DNA of 64,000 bases from Tistrella mobilis KA081020-065 (GCF_000264455.2 NC_017956.1:851501-915500), one strand, 5' to 3'. Shown: positions 9,776 through 17,982, numbered from the stretch's first letter. Notes: generated by a model from the sequence alone, not told the origin. Program-made: numbers and translations.

Positions 9776-10948
9776 TCAGGCGGCGCTTTCCAGAATGCCG
9801 CGCACGACCGCAGGCCCGTCCACGGTGCGCGGATTGGTGCGGATCCAGATGTCGTGCATGGTCGCCTCGGCGATGCGGTCGAAATCGGCCGCCGTCACGC
9901 CCACCGCCGACAGGCTGCGCGGCATGCCGAGCGCCGCGATGAAGCGGTCGGCCGCATCGGCCGCAGTTTCGCCCGCCGCGGCGCCCAGGCTCAGGGCGAT
10001 CCGGACCTGGCGGCCGGCATTGACCGGCGCGTTGAAGCGCAGCACCGCCGGCGCCATCACGCAGGAGGTGTGGCCATGGGCCACGCCGGCCACGCCGCCC
10101 AGCATGTGGCCGATGGCGTGGCTCGCCCCCATCGGCACGCCGGCGACGATCGGGATCATGCTCTGCCAGACGCCGATCTGGCATTTCAGCCGGGCCTCGA
10201 AATCCTCGGGGTCGGCCTTCACCCGCGGCAGGCCTTCGGCCAGCAGCTCCAGCGCGCAGGCGGCGATGCCGTCGCAATAATCGTTGGAGAGCAGGGAGCC
10301 CAGCGTCTCCATGGCATGATCCAGCGCCCGCACCCCGGTCGACAGCCACAGCCATTCGGGGGTATGGCGGGTGATGGCCGGATCCAGCACCACCACGCGC
10401 GGACCCATACCGCGGCTGAGATAGCCCTGCTTCAGCCCGGTCACCTCGTCGGTGCTGCCGCCCAGCGGATAAAATTCCCCGCCCGACAGAGAGGTCGGCA
10501 CGGCGATCTGCGGGATGTCGGGATCGGGCACCGGCGGCACCACGATGCCGCCGTCTTCCGACGGATACATGTGGTGCGGTTCCATCTCCGCCGGATCGGT
10601 CCAGCCCATCTTCGCCGCCAGCCGGGCGACCTTGCCGCCATCGGTGATCGAACCGCCGCCCACCGTCACCAGCAGGTCGGCACCGCTTTCGCGCAGGGTC
10701 TGGCCAAGGGCGATCACCCGGGCGCGGGGGCTGTGCGGCGGCATGTCGGCGCTGCTCCCGACCAGCCGGTCACCCAGGCCGGCGCGGATGCGTGCGATCT
10801 CGTCGGTTTCGCGGTCGAGCGTGCCCGAATGCAGCAGGAATACCCGGCTGGCCCCGATCCGCGCCGCTTCCGCAGCCACCGCCTCGGCGGCAGGTGTTCC
10901 GTACACCACCTGCTCCATCGGTGCGCAGGCGATCACCCCCTGTTTCAT
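9776..10948 (-). CDS. Iron-containing alcohol dehydrogenase / maleylacetate reductase-like
   Basis: A 390-residue group III dehydrogenase. An NAD(P) site is visible as TVGGGSITDGGK. The metal-ligand region carries D and H residues in ALDHAMETL, GASHAIGHMLGG and VAHGHTSCVMAP. The start MKQGVIACAPMEQV was chosen because GGGAGGAGAG precedes it; the frame extends upstream without support. Substrate is open: the overall pattern resembles maleylacetate reductases and related alcohol dehydrogenases. The 11009-11042 repeats overlap its likely promoter. Confidence 0.85.
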   Translation of the reverse strand: MKQGVIACAPMEQVVYGTPAAEAVAAEAARIGASRVFLLHSGTLDRETDEIARIRAGLGDRLVGSSADMPPHSPRARVIALGQTLRESGADLLVTVGGGSITDGGKVARLAAKMGWTDPAEMEPHHMYPSEDGGIVVPPVPDPDIPQIAVPTSLSGGEFYPLGGSTDEVTGLKQGYLSRGMGPRVVVLDPAITRHTPEWLWLSTGVRALDHAMETLGSLLSNDYCDGIAACALELLAEGLPRVKADPEDFEARLKCQIGVWQSMIPIVAGVPMGASHAIGHMLGGVAGVAHGHTSCVMAPAVLRFNAPVNAGRQVRIALSLGAAAGETAADAADRFIAALGMPRSLSAVGVTAADFDRIAEATMHDIWIRTNPRTVDGPAVVRGILESAA

Positions 10949-11008
10949 GGCCCGGTCTCTCCTCCCTGGGCGGGCGCCGGCTCGTTGCGGCCGCGTCCCG
11001 TCGTTGAC

Positions 11009-11042
11009 GATCATATACTGATCATCATTTGAATATACTGAT
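11009..11042. promoter_or_regulatory. Candidate operator: palindrome plus direct repeat
   Basis: GATCA-TATAC-TGATC is a perfect inverted repeat at 11009-11023. ATATACTGAT occurs at 11013-11022 and again at 11033-11042, exactly 20 bp or two helical turns apart. The AT-rich block sits 60-95 bp upstream of the dehydrogenase start, where a promoter is expected. Confidence 0.5.
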
Positions 11043-11197
11043 GAGTAGGAAGCGGACAAGAGGGCGCGCGGCCGCAAGTGGCCGCATCCCCGGCCATGCA
11101 TCGCCGCCCCCTGACCTGCATGCTGTCGGATGACGGATCGGCGTCTCTGCCTGCTTTGGCATGCGTCATCCCCTCATCCGACAGGACCTTTGATCCG

Positions 11198-11518
11198 ATG
11201 CACGACCTTCTCCAGGGCCTGTGGTCGGCGATGCGTGAAACCGCCGATCTTCTGGGCCTGACCGTGATTGCCGCCTATCTGGGCCGGCTGCTCGTCCATG
11301 TGGGCGAAGTGCAGCGTGGCCGGCGGCGCTTTTTCAGCACGCACCTGCTGTGGGAACTGGTGACGGCGATCGCGATCGGCATCGTCGCCGACGGCATTGC
11401 CCATCAGCTGGGTCTGGCCGGCCCGCCCCGCACCGCGGCCATCGTGGCCATCGCCTATCTCGGGCCCCGCGGGCTCGAGGAAGTCATCGTGCGGCTCATC
11501 GCCGTGCGCCGCAGCTGA
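11198..11518 (+). CDS. Small membrane protein, holin-like (lysis module)
   Basis: A 106-residue protein with two to three hydrophobic segments (LLGLTVIAAYLGRLLVHVG, VTAIAIGIVADGIAHQLGL and a weaker third one), a basic linker (QRGRRRFF) and a charged C-terminus. The layout matches small phage holins of the LysB/holin-3 type, which permeabilise the inner membrane for the endolysin. The muramidase gene follows 14 bp downstream, which strongly suggests the role. The ATG at 11198 is preferred over upstream starts because the preceding residues are low-complexity and untypical. The sequence family itself is not certain. Confidence 0.6.
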   Translation: MHDLLQGLWSAMRETADLLGLTVIAAYLGRLLVHVGEVQRGRRRFFSTHLLWELVTAIAIGIVADGIAHQLGLAGPPRTAAIVAIAYLGPRGLEEVIVRLIAVRRS

Positions 11519-11532
11519 GGGAGACCGATCCC

Positions 11533-12111
11533 ATGGACATGTCTCTGCCCGACGCCGCCCCCCGTTCACGCCTGTTCGAGGCGAGCCTGCAGATCGTGCT
11601 GGCCTGGGAGGGCGGCGAGACCGTCACCGACGACCCGCTCGACCCCGGCGGCATCACCCGCTGGGGGATCAGCCTGGCCTTTCTGCGCCGGATCGACCCC
11701 GGCGCCGGGCCCGACCAGATCCGGACTCTCGGCCGCGACGAGGCGGCGGCGATCTATGCCCGCGACTTCTGGCGCCCGATCCGCGGCGACCAGCTGCCGC
11801 CGCCGCTCGCCCTCTTCACCTTCGACAGTGCGGTCAATCTGGGCGTGCCGCGCGCGGTGCGCCTGCTGCAGCAGGCGGTGGGCGCCGATGTCGACGGCAT
11901 CATGGGCCCGCGCACCGTCAATGCCGCCCGGGCCGCCGCCCAGCGGCCGCAGCGCCTGACCCAGGCCCTGGCCGACATGGCCGCAGGCCGTCTGCAGATC
12001 TATGCCACCCGCCCCGGCTTTCCGCGCTTCGGGCGCGGCTGGACCCGCCGGGTGCTGGATGTTCACGGGCGGGCCGTGGCGCTCGCCGTCGAAGAAGGAG
12101 CAGCCGCATGA
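11533..12111 (+). CDS. Glycoside hydrolase family 108 muramidase (endolysin)
   Basis: A 192-residue product with the GH108/ZliS pattern. The catalytic Glu lies in AWEGGETVTDDPLDPGGIT, followed by TRWGIS; FTFDSAVNLGVPRAVRLLQQ and GADVDGIMGPRTVNAA form the C-terminal peptidoglycan-binding-like region (PG_binding_3). The enzyme cleaves the N-acetylmuramic acid-GlcNAc bond of peptidoglycan. It has no signal peptide, so export would depend on the holin-like neighbour. It overlaps the next gene by ATGA. No phage structural gene is nearby. Confidence 0.88.
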   Translation: MDMSLPDAAPRSRLFEASLQIVLAWEGGETVTDDPLDPGGITRWGISLAFLRRIDPGAGPDQIRTLGRDEAAAIYARDFWRPIRGDQLPPPLALFTFDSAVNLGVPRAVRLLQQAVGADVDGIMGPRTVNAARAAAQRPQRLTQALADMAAGRLQIYATRPGFPRFGRGWTRRVLDVHGRAVALAVEEGAAA

Positions 12112-12473
12112 CCGGGATCGACGATATCCTGATCGACCGTCTGGGCGGTGCCGTGGCCGAACTGGCCGGGGCCGGGTTGATGATCGCCGGCGCCTGGGCT
12201 TTGGGTCGTATCGCCGGCTGGGCGGGTGTCGCCCGTGACGACCGGGTCCGGGCCTATCTGGAAGCGGCGCTCGACCGCGCGGTCGACCGGGCACTCGGCC
12301 ATGCGCCTGCGGGCGAGCTGGTGCCGGCCGCCACGGCCTATCTGCGCGAGACCGTGCCCCAGGCGCTCAAGACCCTGTCGATCGCCCCCGAGACGCTCGA
12401 CCGCATGGTCGAGGCACGGCTCGCCGCCCGCAATGCTGCACCGGAACCGCAGAAGCCCGTGGCTCAGCCGTAA
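12108..12473 (+). CDS. Small phage-type protein of unknown function, coupled to the muramidase
   Basis: A 121-residue product that starts in the muramidase stop (ATGA). It has one hydrophobic helix (LAGAGLMIAGAWALGRIAGW) near residues 20-40, then a helical, mildly charged domain and a short Pro-rich tail. Spanin-like or holin-regulator functions would fit a lysis cassette, but no lipobox or spanin signature is seen. Its 3' end overlaps the convergent repressor gene by 10 bp. Confidence 0.6.
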   Translation: MTGIDDILIDRLGGAVAELAGAGLMIAGAWALGRIAGWAGVARDDRVRAYLEAALDRAVDRALGHAPAGELVPAATAYLRETVPQALKTLSIAPETLDRMVEARLAARNAAPEPQKPVAQP

Positions 12474-13210
12474 TCGCTGGCGCCGACGATCCGGTGGATG
12501 CTCAGTACCTGACCCAGCTCGTGTTCCAGCTCGCCGCGCGGGTTGAACTGGCGCAGATGCAGCCGGGTCGCGGTGCGCCGGACGAACTGCTTGATCAGGC
12601 CGCGGGTCGGCACATGCGGATCGCCGGTGCGGATCTGGACCACCACGAAACAGCCGGGCGTGATCGGCCGGTTCGGGTTGACATGGACCAGTTCGCCGGC
12701 GAAGTAGCGCGGCTCCATACTCTCCCCCTGCACGTAGACCGCATAGCCGTTGGCCACTCCGGCCAAAATTGGCGGCCGGGCGACGTATTCGTTGACCGTG
12801 CCGTTGAAATCGAACGCCCCGTCATCGCCGCCCATGGCCGCACCATAGACCGGAAGGTCACGTGGTGTGGCGCCGGGCGGCGTTGCCGTTTCATGGGCGG
12901 GCTCGGCGACGAAGCCTGTAGGCAGCGCCGCGCCGGCAAGTGTCGGGGAGGGATGGGGCGCCACCGGCGGCAGACCGGCCGTTTCGCCCAGCTCTCCGCC
13001 GGCTGTCGGCAGATGGTCGGGGACCAGCAGATCGGCCGGCGCGCAGTCCAGCGCCCGCGCAAGGCGGCTCATCCACTCGGCGGTCAGCCGGCGGGAGCCC
13101 TTTTCCAGCTTGTTGATCTGTGACGCCTCGGTTCCTACGCGCTGTCCCAGCTCATGCATGGTCAGCCCGCGCCGTTCGCGCCACTCGCGGATGCGGTTCT
13201 GCATGGCCAT
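12464..13210 (-). CDS. S24/LexA-type repressor with Xre helix-turn-helix
   Basis: A 248-residue CI-like repressor. The N-terminal Xre HTH spans about residues 4-58 (LTMHELGQRVGTEASQINKL). A Pro-rich linker leads to the S24 autocleavage domain with cleavage-type segment VYGAAMGGDDG. The catalytic Ser is in GESMEPRYF and the catalytic Lys in RGLIKQF. Such repressors self-cleave when RecA is activated and then release phage or SOS genes. The start MAMQNRIREW is the one nearest to the HTH; an upstream start would add about 16 residues. The gene converges on the lysis genes and diverges from DUF6362, so it may control both. Confidence 0.87.
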   Translation of the reverse strand: MAMQNRIREWRERRGLTMHELGQRVGTEASQINKLEKGSRRLTAEWMSRLARALDCAPADLLVPDHLPTAGGELGETAGLPPVAPHPSPTLAGAALPTGFVAEPAHETATPPGATPRDLPVYGAAMGGDDGAFDFNGTVNEYVARPPILAGVANGYAVYVQGESMEPRYFAGELVHVNPNRPITPGCFVVVQIRTGDPHVPTRGLIKQFVRRTATRLHLRQFNPRGELEHELGQVLSIHRIVGASDYG

Positions 13211-13281
13211 AAAATGGTCGATGTGGCCGCAAAGTGCAATGGCCAAAACGGACATATTTTGCTTGATCAGAGGGGTGGCCA
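13204..13281. promoter_or_regulatory. Candidate repressor operators with TGGCCA boxes
   Basis: TGGCCA occurs at 13204-13209, 13240-13245 and 13276-13281, with a variant TGGCCG at 13224-13229. Two copies share the longer form ATGGCCAWAAA. The cluster lies between the divergent repressor and DUF6362 genes, where S24-repressor operators are expected. Spacing is irregular, so this is a candidate only. Confidence 0.35.
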
Positions 13282-13375
13282 TGGTCAATCTTTGGGGACG
13301 CAACCAAAACGGGAGGCAATACGATGGCACGCAGCCCTGAAGCCCTGGGTTCTCTTGACGAGATGGAGGGGGGGT

Positions 13376-13804
13376 ATGTTCGGCGCGCCCCGCGCGCAGG
13401 ACCTTCTGGCGCCGGTGAAGGCGCTGTTCGACGAGGCGGCGCAGACGCTGCGCCGGCTGCCGCCGGCCGAGCGGCCGCAGCGGGCACGGATTTCCTGGGA
13501 TGATCTGGGGGTCGGCAACGGCCGCCCCGCGGGTGGGCAGCGTGAGGTCCAGGGGCGTGGGCTTGCCCCCGATGCGGCGCAGATCTCGCGGCTGGATCTG
13601 GCGCTGGAAATCAGCCTCCGGCTGGAACCGGTGCACCGGCGGATCATCTGGGCGCGGGCGGAAGGCCGGCTGTGGAAGGTGATCGCCGGCGATCTGGGGC
13701 TGGACCGCACCACCTGCTGGCGCCACTGGCAGCGGGCGCTGGGCCAGGCGGCGCTGATCCACGCCCTGCTGGTTACGGAACACCGCAGCCGGACACGCAT
13801 GTAA
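13376..13804 (+). CDS. DUF6362 family protein (possible N-terminal frameshift)
   Basis: A 142-residue protein. The second half, with RLEPVHRRIIWARAEGRLWK and VIAGDLGLDRTTCWRHWQRA, matches the DUF6362 pattern of phage-associated HTH-like proteins. The first part (LLRLPPAERPQRARISWDDL-like) is also typical. The ATG at 13376 follows a G7 tract, 13368-13374. A better ribosome site and ATG exist at 13324, GGGAGG before MARSPEALGSLDE, but in another frame. Removal of one G would fuse the two. Function is unknown; a DNA-binding regulatory role is inferred. Confidence 0.7.
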   Translation: MFGAPRAQDLLAPVKALFDEAAQTLRRLPPAERPQRARISWDDLGVGNGRPAGGQREVQGRGLAPDAAQISRLDLALEISLRLEPVHRRIIWARAEGRLWKVIAGDLGLDRTTCWRHWQRALGQAALIHALLVTEHRSRTRM

Positions 13805-13827
13805 GCGGGCCGCCGTCCGCCGCCGGT

Positions 13828-14364
13828 TCAATCGACGGCGTTGTTCAGGATATCGACGATCACGCCGGTCGCCGCTGCAATCAGCAGGATGTCGCGGCCG
13901 GCCTGGATCCATTCATATCCCTCGCGCCGGGGGAGACGATCGTAGAGGGGGCCCGGCAGGCGCTGCTTCGCGATGCCCGGCGGCAGCGGTTTGCCCCGCG
14001 CCAGATTGCGCGCGATGCCCGGCGGCAGCGGCTCGTAGGTGAACAGGCCGCGATGGTCGCCGACATAGTCGGTGATGATCCGGCGCTCGTTGCCCGTGAT
14101 GATGTTCACATTGATCAGGGCCGGTGCACGATCGTCATGGCGATGATCATGCCGGCCGGGACCGCGGTCATCGTGGCGGTCGTCCCGGTCATGCTTCCCA
14201 TGTTTCGGCCCGCCACCGCCCTTTGCATGCGGGGGCGGGTCGGCCAGCGCGGGATTGAAGACACCGGGCCCGGCCACAATGCCGGGCAGGGCGATCAGGG
14301 ATATGGCCAGAACGGCCAGATGGCGCCGCACTGACCGGTGCGGGGCAGACGGGTGCTCAGACAT
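13828..14364 (-). CDS. Secreted RcnB-like protein with PLPPGIA repeats
   Basis: A 178-residue product with a signal peptide (basic start, hydrophobic 17-35, cleavage after NPALA). A His/Asp/Arg-rich stretch (KHDRDDRHDDRGPGRHDHRH) suggests metal binding. The C-terminal half has two PLPPGIA repeats and a YEWIQAGRDILLIAAATGVI ending, as in the anomalous RcnB-type periplasmic family. RcnB is tied to Ni/Co homeostasis in E. coli; here the role is inferred only from similarity. The upstream gene ends 8 bp inside it, so the two are probably an operon. Confidence 0.7.
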   Translation of the reverse strand: MSEHPSAPHRSVRRHLAVLAISLIALPGIVAGPGVFNPALADPPPHAKGGGGPKHGKHDRDDRHDDRGPGRHDHRHDDRAPALINVNIITGNERRIITDYVGDHRGLFTYEPLPPGIARNLARGKPLPPGIAKQRLPGPLYDRLPRREGYEWIQAGRDILLIAAATGVIVDILNNAVD

Positions 14365-14647
14365 CGGCTTCGTCCCATTCCGACCAAAGCTCGGCTTCAG
14401 CGCCCCGAGGGCTGTCGAAACCGCCACCATAACGATCATCGTAACGGCCGATGGCGCGGCGATGTCCCGGGGCTGCCGGCACCTCGAGGGCGACTTCCAG
14501 CCCCGGCACAGCTGCGATCACCAGCCTGCCGCCGTCGCCGGCCATGGCGGGCGTGCCCAGCATCGCGGCAAGGGCGGTGCCGGCGGCGACGCTGACGACG
14601 ATCCGCCGGTTTCTGCAGGGGAGGTGGGGCCTGGCGCGGTTGCGCAT
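14357..14647 (-). CDS. Small secreted protein of unknown function
   Basis: A 96-residue product. It has a basic N-terminus, a hydrophobic core (IVVSVAAGTALAAMLG) and a signal-peptidase site near TPAMA-GD. The mature part is only about 60 residues, ending in an acidic WSEWDEADV. The start at 14647 is supported by GGAG about 11 bases upstream. It overlaps the RcnB-like gene by 8 bp and probably shares its function or regulation. I recognise no family. Confidence 0.55.
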   Translation of the reverse strand: MRNRARPHLPCRNRRIVVSVAAGTALAAMLGTPAMAGDGGRLVIAAVPGLEVALEVPAAPGHRRAIGRYDDRYGGGFDSPRGAEAELWSEWDEADV

Positions 14648-14793
14648 CGGGACATCTGCTCCATCGGGTCGAGGCAGGGACCTGTCCACAGAACAAGACC
14701 GCGCCCCATATCGATCCGATGATGCCGCAGTTTGTGGCCGCGCGGGCGTGATCAGCCGATGTGCGAACTGTGACCGGCGGGGGGCGGCCCGTG

Positions 14794-14844
14794 CCCTCGC
14801 CCGAACCCTGCCCTCGCCCGAACCCTGCCCTCGCCCCAACCTCG
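14794..14844. repeat. 17-bp tandem repeat, three units
   Basis: The unit CCCTCGCCCGAACCCTG is repeated at 14794-14810 and 14811-14827, with a degenerate third copy at 14828-14844. It sits between the thermonuclease 3' end and the start of the small secreted gene. It contains no obvious protein-binding palindrome. Confidence 0.85.
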
Positions 14845-14856
14845 CCCTTGGCAGGC

Positions 14857-15600
14857 TCAGCCGCCGGCCCTCTGCCAGCCGGCGGCGCGGGCATCGGCTT
14901 CGGAACAGAACCAGCGTTCGCCGTCGCCTTCGTCGATGCGGGTGCGCTCATAAGACCGGCTGCCGGGCACATGATACAGCCGCCGGCCGTCTTTGGAGAT
15001 GTTGCCTTTGATGTCGCAGCCCTTGGGATGGCCGCCGCTGCCGGTGGCGGGCGTGGCCGGCGCGCGCTCGGGCTTGGCCGGCACCAGTGCTCCCGGTGGC
15101 GGGTTCAGTTTCACCCCCTTGCGATGGTCCCAGGGCATCACGAAGCGGCCCGACCACAGCCCCCGTTTCGCAGCCTTCGCCTCGGCTTCGGCCGGTACAT
15201 AGTCGCGGCCGTAATTGACATAGGCCACCGCCAGGCCTTCCGAGACCATGCGCCGGTTGATGTCCTCGCCATTCACCGCACAACGCCCCACCACCCGGCC
15301 ATAGCGATCGCGATCGACGATCTCGCAGGCGACGGTGCGTCCCGAGGTCAGCCGGTCGAGCAGCTGTGTCGCGTCGCGGCCGCAGCGCCAGGCACGGTTC
15401 TGTGCATCGGCGCAGATCTGCGAACTTTCCGGCGCATCGATGCCGAACATGCGGATACGGGTGCCGTGGATGTCGAGCGTGTCGCCGTCGATCACGCTGG
15501 CACGACCGGTGACGTCGGCGGCAAGGGCCGGTGTGATCTGGGCCGGCAGGGCCAGAAGGGCGAGCAGGGCGGCAGCCGCGGAAGCGAGGCGGGGGAACAT
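14857..15600 (-). CDS. Secreted thermonuclease-family (SNase-like) protein
   Basis: A 247-residue product. The signal peptide ends near ALA-AD at about residue 28. The SNase domain follows (about 30-150) with VIDGDTLDIHGTRIRMFGID, and the catalytic Arg/Glu set is represented by IRMFGIDAPE and DRDRYGRVVGRC. The C-terminal segment (CDIKGNISKDGRRLYHVPGS then ERWFCSEADA) is the Cys-containing tail common in alphaproteobacterial SNase proteins. It probably acts as a periplasmic or secreted nuclease. It is divergent from thrS. Confidence 0.85.
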   Translation of the reverse strand: MFPRLASAAAALLALLALPAQITPALAADVTGRASVIDGDTLDIHGTRIRMFGIDAPESSQICADAQNRAWRCGRDATQLLDRLTSGRTVACEIVDRDRYGRVVGRCAVNGEDINRRMVSEGLAVAYVNYGRDYVPAEAEAKAAKRGLWSGRFVMPWDHRKGVKLNPPPGALVPAKPERAPATPATGSGGHPKGCDIKGNISKDGRRLYHVPGSRSYERTRIDEGDGERWFCSEADARAAGWQRAGG

Positions 15601-15918
15601 CGGGCTCCTGGTCGGTCGGAGGAGGGGGCAACAACTCGACCGGGAGCTTAATCATGATTTCGAACTTATGGTAGTAACTGTCCCGCGAAAACGCGCGGCG
15701 GCATGCAGCCGGAGCGCGCAGGCGCAGGTATGCGCGCCCTGCACTGCCGCCACAAGTATCGGGCTGGCTTGAAAAGATGTCGGGGTGTTGCGACATCTGC
15801 GGTCCTTGACCATGGCCCCTGGCGGGCCCTATACCCCTTTCTCGGAAAGGCGCGTTCATGGCCCACCCGTGTCGTATGCGGGTGCGGGTGGCGCGCCTCG
15901 CAGATGAGGACATGACCC
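15601..15918. other. Intergenic region between thermonuclease and thrS
   Basis: 318 bp without a convincing gene. It holds a hairpin (AGATGTCG at 15775-15782 and CGACATCT at 15791-15798) and the probable thrS promoter. No T-box sequence is recognisable. Confidence 0.6.
15806..15835 (+). promoter_or_regulatory. Probable thrS promoter
   Basis: TTGACC at 15806-15811 and TATACC at 15830-15835 are spaced 18 bp apart, about 85 bp upstream of the thrS ATG. An 8-bp hairpin ends 8 bp before the -35 box and may be an operator. Confidence 0.5.
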
Positions 15919-17802
15919 ATGGCGAGCGAGATCGCGCCGGACGTCTATGCAATGCGCCATTCCTGTGCGCATCTGATGGCAGCGGCGATCCGTGAACTCT
16001 ATCCCGAAGCCAAATTCGGCGTGGGGCCGCCGACCGCGACCGGTTTCTATTACGACATCGACCTGCCCGAGCCGCTGAAGCTCGACGATCTGCAGAAGAT
16101 CGAGCAGATGATGCGTAAGCTGCGCAAGAAGAAGCTGCGGTTCGACCGCCGCGAACTGCCGATCGAGGATGCGATCGGCTTCATGCGTGAGCATCACCAG
16201 GATTACAAGGTCGAGCTGCTCCAGCTGCTGCGGGATCGCGGCACCACCGCCATCGCCAAGGAGACCGGCGACGACACCGCCGTCGATGGCGACCAGTCGG
16301 GCGTGGACAGCGTTTCGTTCTACACCACGGGCAATTTCGTCGACCTCTGCCGGGGGCCGCATGTCGAGAACACCGGCCAGTGCGGCGAGTTCAAGCTGAT
16401 CAACATCGCCGGCGCCTATTGGCGCGGCAACAGCGACGGCCCGCAGCTGCAGCGCATCTATGGTCTCTGCTTCCCCACCAAGGAGGAGCTGGAGCACTGC
16501 CTGTGGCAGATGGAACAGGCCAAGCTGCGCGATCATCGCAAGATCGGCCGCGAGCTGAAGATCTACCGCTTCTCGCCCGAGGTGGGCGCGGGCCTGCCGC
16601 TCTGGCTGCCCCGCGGCACGGCGCTGCGCGACGAGCTGGAATTCCTGGCCCAGAAGGAAGAGCGGCGCGACGGCTATCTGCGTGTCGTCACCCCGCAGAT
16701 CACCAAGGAAGAGCTGTACTACCGGTCCCGGCATCTGCCCTATTATGCCGAGGACATGTACAAGCCCTTCGAGATCGACGGCGAGCGCTTCTATCTGCGG
16801 CCGATGAACTGCCCGCATCACCACCAGGTCTATCTGGCGGAGAAGCACAGCTATCGTGACCTGCCGGTGCGCCTGTCGGAATACGGCCAGGTCTATCGCT
16901 ACGAGGCGAGCGGCGCGCTGTCGGGCCTGATGCGGGTGCGCGGCTTCTGCCAGAACGACGCCCATATCTATTGCCGCTACGATCAGGCCAAGGACGAGTT
17001 CCTGAAGGTCATGCGGCTCCATGCCCGCTATTATGACCTGTTCGGGATCAAGGACTATTATATGCGCCTGTCGCTGCCCGATCTCGACAAGCTCGACAAA
17101 TATGTCGACGAGCCCGAGAAGTGGCTGGCGGCGCTGAAGATCATCCGCGAGGCGATGATCGAGTCGGGCTATCCCTTCCGCGAGGTGGAAGGCGAGGCGG
17201 CGTTCTACGGGCCCAAGGTCGACTTCATGATCAAGTCGGTCATCGGCACCGAATACGCCATCTCGACCAATCAGCTCGACTTCCTGGCCACCCAGACCTT
17301 CGACCTCACCTATATCGGCGAGGACGGCAAGGAGCACCCGGTCTACGTCATCCACCGGGCGCCGCTGGGCAGCCACGAGCGGTTCGTGGCCTTCCTGATC
17401 GAGCATTACGCCGGCAACTTCCCTACCTGGCTCGCCCCGGTGCAGGCCATGGTGGTGCCGATCGCCGACCGGCACAACGACTATGCCCAAGAGGTGCGCA
17501 ACCTGCTGTTCGACGCTGACGTGCCCACCGGCACCGGCGGCCTTCGGGTGGAGGTGGATACCAGCACCGAGCGGATGCAGAAGAAGATCCGCAACGCCCA
17601 GCTGGAGAAGATCCCCTACATCCTGGTGGTCGGCGACAAGGAGGCCGAAAACCGGACCGTGGCCGTGCGCCTGCGCAACGGCACCGATCTGGGGGCAATG
17701 CCGATCGCAGAGGTCATCGCCCGCATGCGCGACGAGGTGGTCAACCGCCGCGACATCGAGCTGCCGGTGATCGAGACCGCCGGAGATGCCACCGCTCATT
17801 GA
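15919..17802 (+). CDS. thrS: Threonine-tRNA ligase lacking the TGS domain
   Basis: A 627-residue ThrRS that charges tRNA-Thr. The protein starts directly in the editing domain: HSCAH at 14-18 and CRGPH form the H-x3-H/C-x3-H editing site. The class II core has MNCPHHHQ (zinc Cys), SGLMRVRGFCQNDAH (motif 2) and APLGSHERF (motif 3, zinc His). The anticodon-binding domain is C-terminal. E. coli ThrRS has the editing motif at about residue 73, so about 58 N-terminal residues (TGS) are absent. An in-frame TGA at 15913 rules out an upstream start in this frame. Catalytic residues appear intact. Confidence 0.95.
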   Translation: MASEIAPDVYAMRHSCAHLMAAAIRELYPEAKFGVGPPTATGFYYDIDLPEPLKLDDLQKIEQMMRKLRKKKLRFDRRELPIEDAIGFMREHHQDYKVELLQLLRDRGTTAIAKETGDDTAVDGDQSGVDSVSFYTTGNFVDLCRGPHVENTGQCGEFKLINIAGAYWRGNSDGPQLQRIYGLCFPTKEELEHCLWQMEQAKLRDHRKIGRELKIYRFSPEVGAGLPLWLPRGTALRDELEFLAQKEERRDGYLRVVTPQITKEELYYRSRHLPYYAEDMYKPFEIDGERFYLRPMNCPHHHQVYLAEKHSYRDLPVRLSEYGQVYRYEASGALSGLMRVRGFCQNDAHIYCRYDQAKDEFLKVMRLHARYYDLFGIKDYYMRLSLPDLDKLDKYVDEPEKWLAALKIIREAMIESGYPFREVEGEAAFYGPKVDFMIKSVIGTEYAISTNQLDFLATQTFDLTYIGEDGKEHPVYVIHRAPLGSHERFVAFLIEHYAGNFPTWLAPVQAMVVPIADRHNDYAQEVRNLLFDADVPTGTGGLRVEVDTSTERMQKKIRNAQLEKIPYILVVGDKEAENRTVAVRLRNGTDLGAMPIAEVIARMRDEVVNRRDIELPVIETAGDATAH

Positions 17803-17840
17803 GCGGTGCAGTCTGCGCGGTAACCGCATCTGCACAGAAG

Positions 17841-17869
17841 CCGCCGGGCAGCGGTGCCCGGCGGTTTTT
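17841..17869 (+). terminator. Intrinsic terminator after thrS
   Basis: CCGCCGGGCA at 17841-17850 pairs perfectly with TGCCCGGCGG at 17855-17864 around a GCGG loop, followed by TTTTT. Confidence 0.9.
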
Positions 17870-17982
17870 CGTTCTGTGGTAAACCTTTGGCGACAAGGTG
17901 CGGACACGTCGTTGCATTAACCATATCCCTGGCATAACCTCCGCGCGTTTTCGGGACCTGACATCTCTTGAAGGAGGCGTGC

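Noticed and set aside
14794-14844. CRISPR array
   Set aside because: The 17-bp units are contiguous without spacers; there are only three, and no cas genes.
15601-15918. T-box leader for thrS
   Set aside because: No T-box sequence or specifier structure is visible, and T-boxes are not typical of alphaproteobacteria.
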